DNA from: Mucilaginibacter sp. MD40
Lineage (GTDB): Bacteria; Bacteroidota; Bacteroidia; Sphingobacteriales; Sphingobacteriaceae
Assembly: GCF_002288635.1 (NCBI RefSeq)
Contig: NZ_NRSW01000001.1
Span: forward strand, 2,747,852-2,811,851
Direction: 5' to 3'
Length of the DNA stretch: 64,000 bases
Made by a program: the position numbers and the translations under genes. The notes under the pieces were generated by a model that saw nothing but the letters and a program-made list of their open reading frames with translations, did no database searches and was not told the DNA's origin. This document shows, one piece after another, positions 60,025 to 64,000 of this stretch (positions are counted from its first letter, which is position 1; every line of letters begins with the position of its first letter).

Positions 60025-61143
60025 ATGACCATTACTGAAGTAAAAAGCAAAGCTGACAAGGCTGCTTTCCTGGATGTTGCCAGAATTATTTATAAAAATG
60101 ATACTAACTGGATATGCCCGCTCGATAATGATATTGAGGCTGTATTTGATCCAAAAAAAAACAATTTCCATCAGCATGGGAAAGTTACCCGTTGGATCAT
60201 ACGCGATAACGAAGGAAACCTTACCGGGCGTATAGCCGCTTTTATTAATGATAAAAAGGCTTATAATTATGAGCAGCCCACTGGGGGTTGTGGTTTTTTT
60301 GAAAGTATTAACCATGAACCTACTGCGTTTATGTTGTTAGATACCGCTAAGAATTGGTTACAGCAACATGGTATGCAGGCAATGGATGGGCCAATTAACT
60401 TTGGAGAGAATGATAATTTTTGGGGGCTACTGGTTGAAGGTTTTACTCCACCTTCCTACGGGATGAATTATAACCATGCATACTACGAGGGATTCTTTAA
60501 AAAGTATGGGTTTATAACTTTATACGAGCAAATCACCAATCACTTGGATGTGCACCAGCCTTTTTCGGAACGATTTACTAAAATAGCAAATTGGGTAATG
60601 GCTAAGCCCGGGTATACCTTCGAACACTTTAAATCGAAGGATATTGAAAAATACGCGAGTGATTTTATAGAAATTTATAACGATGCCTGGAAGGGCTTTG
60701 ATAATTTTTCGCTCATAACTAAGTCCACAATTACTGAAAGTTTCGAAAAAATGAAAGCGATAATGGATGAGCGACTTATTTGGTTTGCATATATCGACGG
60801 AGAACCAGCATCGTTTATTGTGATTGTACCTGATGCCAACCAGATGATTAAACCCCTTAATGGAAAACTAAATCTGTTAGGTAAACTTATTTTCCTGTAT
60901 CGCCGCTGGAAGGGAGTTACCCGTATGCGTGCTATTGTAATGGGTACCAAACAAAAGTACCAGAAACATGGCCTGGAATCATGCCTGTTTATAAAACTAA
61001 AGGAATATGTTTTACCGTTAAAACAGTATAATGAGCTTGAACTATCATGGGTGGGAGATTTTAATAAACAAATGATAGCTATCCACAACGCTGTTGGAGC
61101 AACGTTTGGTAAAAAGCACCTTACTTTAAGATATATATTTTAG
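60025..61143 (+). CDS. GNAT-like acyltransferase family protein
   Basis: A 372-residue cytosolic protein with features of a double GNAT fold: WIIRDNEGNLTGRIAAFIND in the first half and WFAYIDGEPASFIVIVPD with KQKYQKHGLESCLFIKLKEY (an acetyl-CoA pyrophosphate-loop-like segment) in the second. Homologues are widespread in Bacteroidota and are annotated as hypothetical or GNAT proteins. The substrate is not known. It stands alone after the terminator and before the XRE regulator on the other strand. Confidence 0.7.
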   Translation: MTITEVKSKADKAAFLDVARIIYKNDTNWICPLDNDIEAVFDPKKNNFHQHGKVTRWIIRDNEGNLTGRIAAFINDKKAYNYEQPTGGCGFFESINHEPTAFMLLDTAKNWLQQHGMQAMDGPINFGENDNFWGLLVEGFTPPSYGMNYNHAYYEGFFKKYGFITLYEQITNHLDVHQPFSERFTKIANWVMAKPGYTFEHFKSKDIEKYASDFIEIYNDAWKGFDNFSLITKSTITESFEKMKAIMDERLIWFAYIDGEPASFIVIVPDANQMIKPLNGKLNLLGKLIFLYRRWKGVTRMRAIVMGTKQKYQKHGLESCLFIKLKEYVLPLKQYNELELSWVGDFNKQMIAIHNAVGATFGKKHLTLRYIF

Positions 61144-61175
61144 AAAAGCCCGGGGGACGGGCACCGTCATACATC

Positions 61176-61517
61176 TCAGGCAGTAACCTTTTTAAGCCGC
61201 AGTTCTTCAAAAAGTTCAATCACTTTTTTCTGCAGATCAATTACTTCTGTTTCCCTGTCCATTAACTTTTTGTTTACGCTTTCCAGCTCACTGGCCATTT
61301 TCTGATCCTGCTCGCTTTCGTTATACGTAAGTAATTGCACAACCGACATTTCAAATAAAACGGCGATTTGCTCTAAACGGGAAAGATTAATGTCTGTAAT
61401 ACCGGTCTCAATTTTAGAAAACGCAGGAATAGAAATATCTAAACGTTTAGCAACTTCTTCCTGGCTCCAGCCTTTTTGATGGCGTAATAGCCTGATCTTT
61501 TTTCCAAGTGTCTTCAT
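61176..61517 (-). CDS. XRE-family transcriptional regulator with coiled coil
   Basis: A 113-residue regulator. The HTH is LLRHQKGWSQEEVAKRLDIS, followed by IPAFSKIETGITDINLSRLE and the C-terminal coiled coil SELESVNKKLMDRETEVIDL that probably forms dimers. Such small XRE proteins are common single regulators in this phylum; the target is not known. It lies upstream of mpl on the same strand, 80 bases away, or is separately controlled. Confidence 0.85.
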   Translation of the reverse strand: MKTLGKKIRLLRHQKGWSQEEVAKRLDISIPAFSKIETGITDINLSRLEQIAVLFEMSVVQLLTYNESEQDQKMASELESVNKKLMDRETEVIDLQKKVIELFEELRLKKVTA

Positions 61518-61597
61518 ACTTTACTTAATTAGGTGAGGGTTTCGCAATAGTTAATAAAGTTATAAAAATATTAATATGAATCCAATTATTAAAATGT

Positions 61598-62953
61598 TTA
61601 TAAAAAAATATTTTTCAATATTATTAAATCCAAACCGCCAAAATTACCACTGCTCATCATTAACAGGTTGCACTTTGCCATATCGTGTGTTTTCAGATAC
61701 TCAAGCAAATTATCTGTAGTGTTAAAAAAGATGAGTTTTTCGTTAGCAAACGCGCTTTTTACAGCCTCTTCTGCATAAGGTTCAATCTGCTTCTGCTCAA
61801 ATGTTTTACGATCAATAAATACTATGGCTTCATCGGCCATATCCATTGTATGCGCATATTCATTTAAAAAATCTTTGTTAAGGCTACTGAAAGTGTGCAA
61901 CTCTATACAAGCTACAAGTTTCCTGTCCGGATATTGAGATTTTACAGCCTCAATAGTTGCCTTTAGTTTAGAAGGTGAATGCGCGAAGTCTTTAAATATG
62001 GTAGTCGAATCATTTTTCCCTACCACCTCAAGCCTGCGCGCGGCCCCCTTAAAACTCGTAATATGTTCGTAAAATGCCTCTGTATCAATTCCCAGGCTTT
62101 CACATACCAATCGTGCGGCTTGCATGTTAAGCAAATTATGCTGGCCAAAAACCTGTAATGGATATTGCTTATTATTAGAAATAATAGTTGTAATACCATT
62201 ATTAATAATATACTCTGGCAGGTTGTAAGGTATTTTTTGAGTAGCAAGCCGTAAGTTATTAACCATATTATTTACAACCTCATCAGTTTGGCTATAAATA
62301 AGTTTGCCACCATGCTGTATGCTCTCCGCGAAAATTCTGAATTGATCTATATAATTTTCAAATGTGGGGAAAACATTAATATGGTCCCAAGCGATGCCAC
62401 TTATCACACCTATATCTGCCTTATAGATATGAAATTTCGGTCTCCTGTCAATAGGCGAAGCTAAGTATTCATCCCCCTCAATAATAATTACGGGAGCATC
62501 ATCAGTAAGGCCAACCATAGTTTCAAAGCCTTCCAATTGTGCGCCTACCAGATAGTCGAACTTTTTACCGGCACATTGTAAAACATGCAGTATCATACTG
62601 GTTATAGTAGTTTTACCATGGCTACCACCAATAACTACACGTAATTTATTTTTGGACTGCTCATATATATAATCCGGATAAGAATATATTTTTAAGCCAA
62701 GCTCTTGGGCTTTGAGCAATTCCGGATTATCAATACGGGCATGCATGCCCAATATAACCGCATCAAGATCGGCCGTTATTTTTTCAGGGTACCAACCTTC
62801 TTTAGCGGGTAATATGCCGTATTTTTTAAGCCGGGAAGCAGATGGTTCAAAAAGTATATCATCTGACCCGGTTATGGTAAATCCCTTTTTGTGAAGGGCA
62901 ATGGCTAAGTTATGCATAGCACTACCGCCTATTGCTATAAAATGTACTCTCAT
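61598..62953 (-). CDS. mpl: UDP-N-acetylmuramate--tripeptide ligase
   Basis: A 451-residue Mur ligase that reattaches the L-Ala-gamma-D-Glu-meso-DAP tripeptide to UDP-MurNAc in peptidoglycan recycling. It has the P-loop VVIGGSHGKTTITSM and MRVHFIAIGGSAMHNLAIAL at the start. This distinguishes Mpl from MurC, whose start is different. ATG at 62953 is used; TTG at 62980 is not needed. It is on the same strand as the universal stress protein, 67 bases downstream of it. Confidence 0.88.
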   Translation of the reverse strand: MRVHFIAIGGSAMHNLAIALHKKGFTITGSDDILFEPSASRLKKYGILPAKEGWYPEKITADLDAVILGMHARIDNPELLKAQELGLKIYSYPDYIYEQSKNKLRVVIGGSHGKTTITSMILHVLQCAGKKFDYLVGAQLEGFETMVGLTDDAPVIIIEGDEYLASPIDRRPKFHIYKADIGVISGIAWDHINVFPTFENYIDQFRIFAESIQHGGKLIYSQTDEVVNNMVNNLRLATQKIPYNLPEYIINNGITTIISNNKQYPLQVFGQHNLLNMQAARLVCESLGIDTEAFYEHITSFKGAARRLEVVGKNDSTTIFKDFAHSPSKLKATIEAVKSQYPDRKLVACIELHTFSSLNKDFLNEYAHTMDMADEAIVFIDRKTFEQKQIEPYAEEAVKSAFANEKLIFFNTTDNLLEYLKTHDMAKCNLLMMSSGNFGGLDLIILKNIFL

Positions 62954-63020
62954 TTTTTTAATGGGTGCAAATAAACACAAAATGCTCTTTCATACCAATT
63001 AAAATTATTAACCATAATGC

Positions 63021-63866
63021 CTATTTTAACAACAAAACAGGCACAGGTGAGCTGGAAGCTAATTGCTGAGAGATACTATTGTGCAAAACTGAACGGAAGA
63101 AGCTATATTTATGTGGTAATGCAATTACAATTTCTGCATGATGCTCATCGGCAAAGTTCAACAAACCCTTTATGATATCGGGAGAATTTATAAAATGGTA
63201 CGTTGGTTTGTAAGTTTGTAGCATGGCTTTTAAGGCGGTTTCTTCTGCCAATTGCTCAACATCGTTGTTATGCTTATGATCAGTATCGATATTGACTACC
63301 AACAGGTCAAAATTTTGCTTACCTAAAAGCTTGTGCAGCACTTCAACCGGCACGTTTTCTTTAACTTTCCTGAAATCGCAGGCGATGATGGCCCGTTCAA
63401 CTTTACGATACTTAAATGCGGGAGGTATAACGATCACCGGTACGGGACTGGCTTTTGAAATGCCAATTACGTGGCTACCTAAGCCATCCCCCTCGCCACT
63501 ACTATTGCCTACACTACCTATTATAACCAGATCGGCATTATAAGTTTCTATGTTATCAACCACTGCCCGGATCAGATGCGAGCGGTTTACCCATACATCT
63601 ATTTGTACACCCGCGCGTACTAATTTTTCTAATTTTCGTTTAAGCTTGTTTAAGCCGTTGTAACGCTCATCTAAGCTCTCAAGTATTTCCTGTTCCCGCA
63701 GCATTACCATATCAGCATTCGGCAATAACTCCTCGTAAGGAGAGATGTAATATGCGTTTAACAGGATGATGCGTTCCACGTTAGTTTGGTTACTTAACCT
63801 GGCAGCAAAGTCGGCGGCATTAAAAGCGGCCTCAGAAAAATCAACAGGTACGAGATAGGTTTTCAT
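63021..63866 (-). CDS. Universal stress protein with two Usp domains
   Basis: About 281 residues in two Usp-like halves: the first from YLVPVDFSEAAFNAADFAA to VIIGSVGNSSGEGDGLGSHV, and the second from RAIIACDFRKVKENVPVEVL to VIALPHKYSFFRSVLHNSIS. The G2xG9G(S/T) nucleotide-binding pattern is seen only in the first half (GSVGNSSGEGDGLGSHVIG). The ATG at 63866 is preferred to an earlier TTG. A -7 box at 63913-63920 lies upstream. Tandem Usp proteins often respond to growth arrest or oxidative stress. Its role here is not known. Confidence 0.88.
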   Translation of the reverse strand: MKTYLVPVDFSEAAFNAADFAARLSNQTNVERIILLNAYYISPYEELLPNADMVMLREQEILESLDERYNGLNKLKRKLEKLVRAGVQIDVWVNRSHLIRAVVDNIETYNADLVIIGSVGNSSGEGDGLGSHVIGISKASPVPVIVIPPAFKYRKVERAIIACDFRKVKENVPVEVLHKLLGKQNFDLLVVNIDTDHKHNNDVEQLAEETALKAMLQTYKPTYHFINSPDIIKGLLNFADEHHAEIVIALPHKYSFFRSVLHNSISQQLASSSPVPVLLLK

Positions 63867-63912
63867 GATGATATATTTTAGCGCCTGTTCTTGCAACCGG
63901 CAGTCAATGTGT

Positions 63913-63947
63913 CAAACATAAGCTATACACAAACAACGTTTGTCAAA
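63913..63947 (-). promoter_or_regulatory. Promoter of the universal stress protein gene
   Basis: On the minus strand TTTG (63947-63944), a 23-base spacer, and TATGTTTG (63920-63913), which fits TAnnTTTG. Transcription would begin near 63908, about 40 bases before the ATG. The spacing is at the long end of the usual range. Confidence 0.5.
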
Positions 63948-64000
63948 ATGGTTTCATAAATCTCTAAGGCATAAATTTACCTATTGCTTTTTCAAGTTAA

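Overview
This window looks like chromosomal DNA from a member of the Bacteroidota, most likely the family Sphingobacteriaceae (Mucilaginibacter/Pedobacter-like). The grounds are a GldC gliding-motility protein, futalosine-pathway menaquinone synthesis (MqnC), Bacteroidota-type -7 boxes (TAnnTTTG) close to start codons with few Shine-Dalgarno sites, many SusD/TonB-free but lipoprotein-rich surface genes, and the general similarity of the housekeeping proteins. This placement is inference from recognition of families, not from a database search. No rRNA, tRNA, CRISPR array, insertion sequence or prophage was seen.

Layout. 0-4.8 kb: end of bioD, a 3-hydroxyacyl-CoA dehydrogenase, mutS and a PhyH-type dioxygenase. 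4.8-13.7 kb: a cytochrome c maturation (Ccm, System I) locus, ccmB - regulatory-domain protein - ccmC - ccmD-like - gdhA - ccmE - ccmF, all on the minus strand, interrupted by one A+T-rich plus-strand SIR2-domain gene that looks like an acquired defence gene. The CcmE here has Cys in place of the usual haem-binding His. 13.8-22 kb: an SDR, an O6-alkylguanine methyltransferase, and a minus-strand signalling block of two large hybrid histidine kinases around a CheB/CheR pair. 22-32.8 kb: gldC, a DEAD-box helicase, pyrC, ribE, a Nudix hydrolase, accC, nuoA-nuoB and a HI0933-type flavoprotein whose start codon overlaps that of nuoA. 32.8-41.4 kb: Tat-signal Nif3 protein, VOC protein, a dihaem cytochrome c, SDRs, a BlaI/M56 (BlaR-like) pair with a visible double operator, an HxlR regulator with a repeated GTAAC operator, topoisomerase IB and threonine aldolase. 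41.4-52.2 kb: a pair of related secreted proteins, AI-2E and MFS transporters, isocitrate dehydrogenase, purK-purE, tatA, yqgE, pdxH and a fused nuoCD separated from nuoAB by about 19 kb. 52.3-55.2 kb: an ECF sigma factor, a membrane-anchored anti-sigma-like/trypsin-like protease fusion, and two tandem heptad-repeat lipoproteins. 55.2-64 kb: small membrane proteins, a double ABC ATPase, mqnC, scpB, a very acidic small protein, a GNAT-like protein, an XRE regulator, mpl and a universal stress protein.

How the parts connect. Respiratory functions recur: Ccm proteins mature c-type cytochromes such as the dihaem protein at 34.1-34.7 kb, mqnC supplies menaquinone, and nuoA, nuoB and nuoCD belong to complex I. 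The best candidate for an undescribed system is the 52.3-55.2 kb block: an identical two-part motif (GGGTTAC, 15 bases, GTATTAA) lies upstream of the ECF sigma gene and of both heptad-repeat lipoprotein genes, which suggests an autoregulated envelope-stress regulon controlled by a sigma factor and a protease-bearing anti-sigma protein. A second theme is period-7 tandem repeats of different sequence at the boundaries of genes, mostly around the ccm locus.
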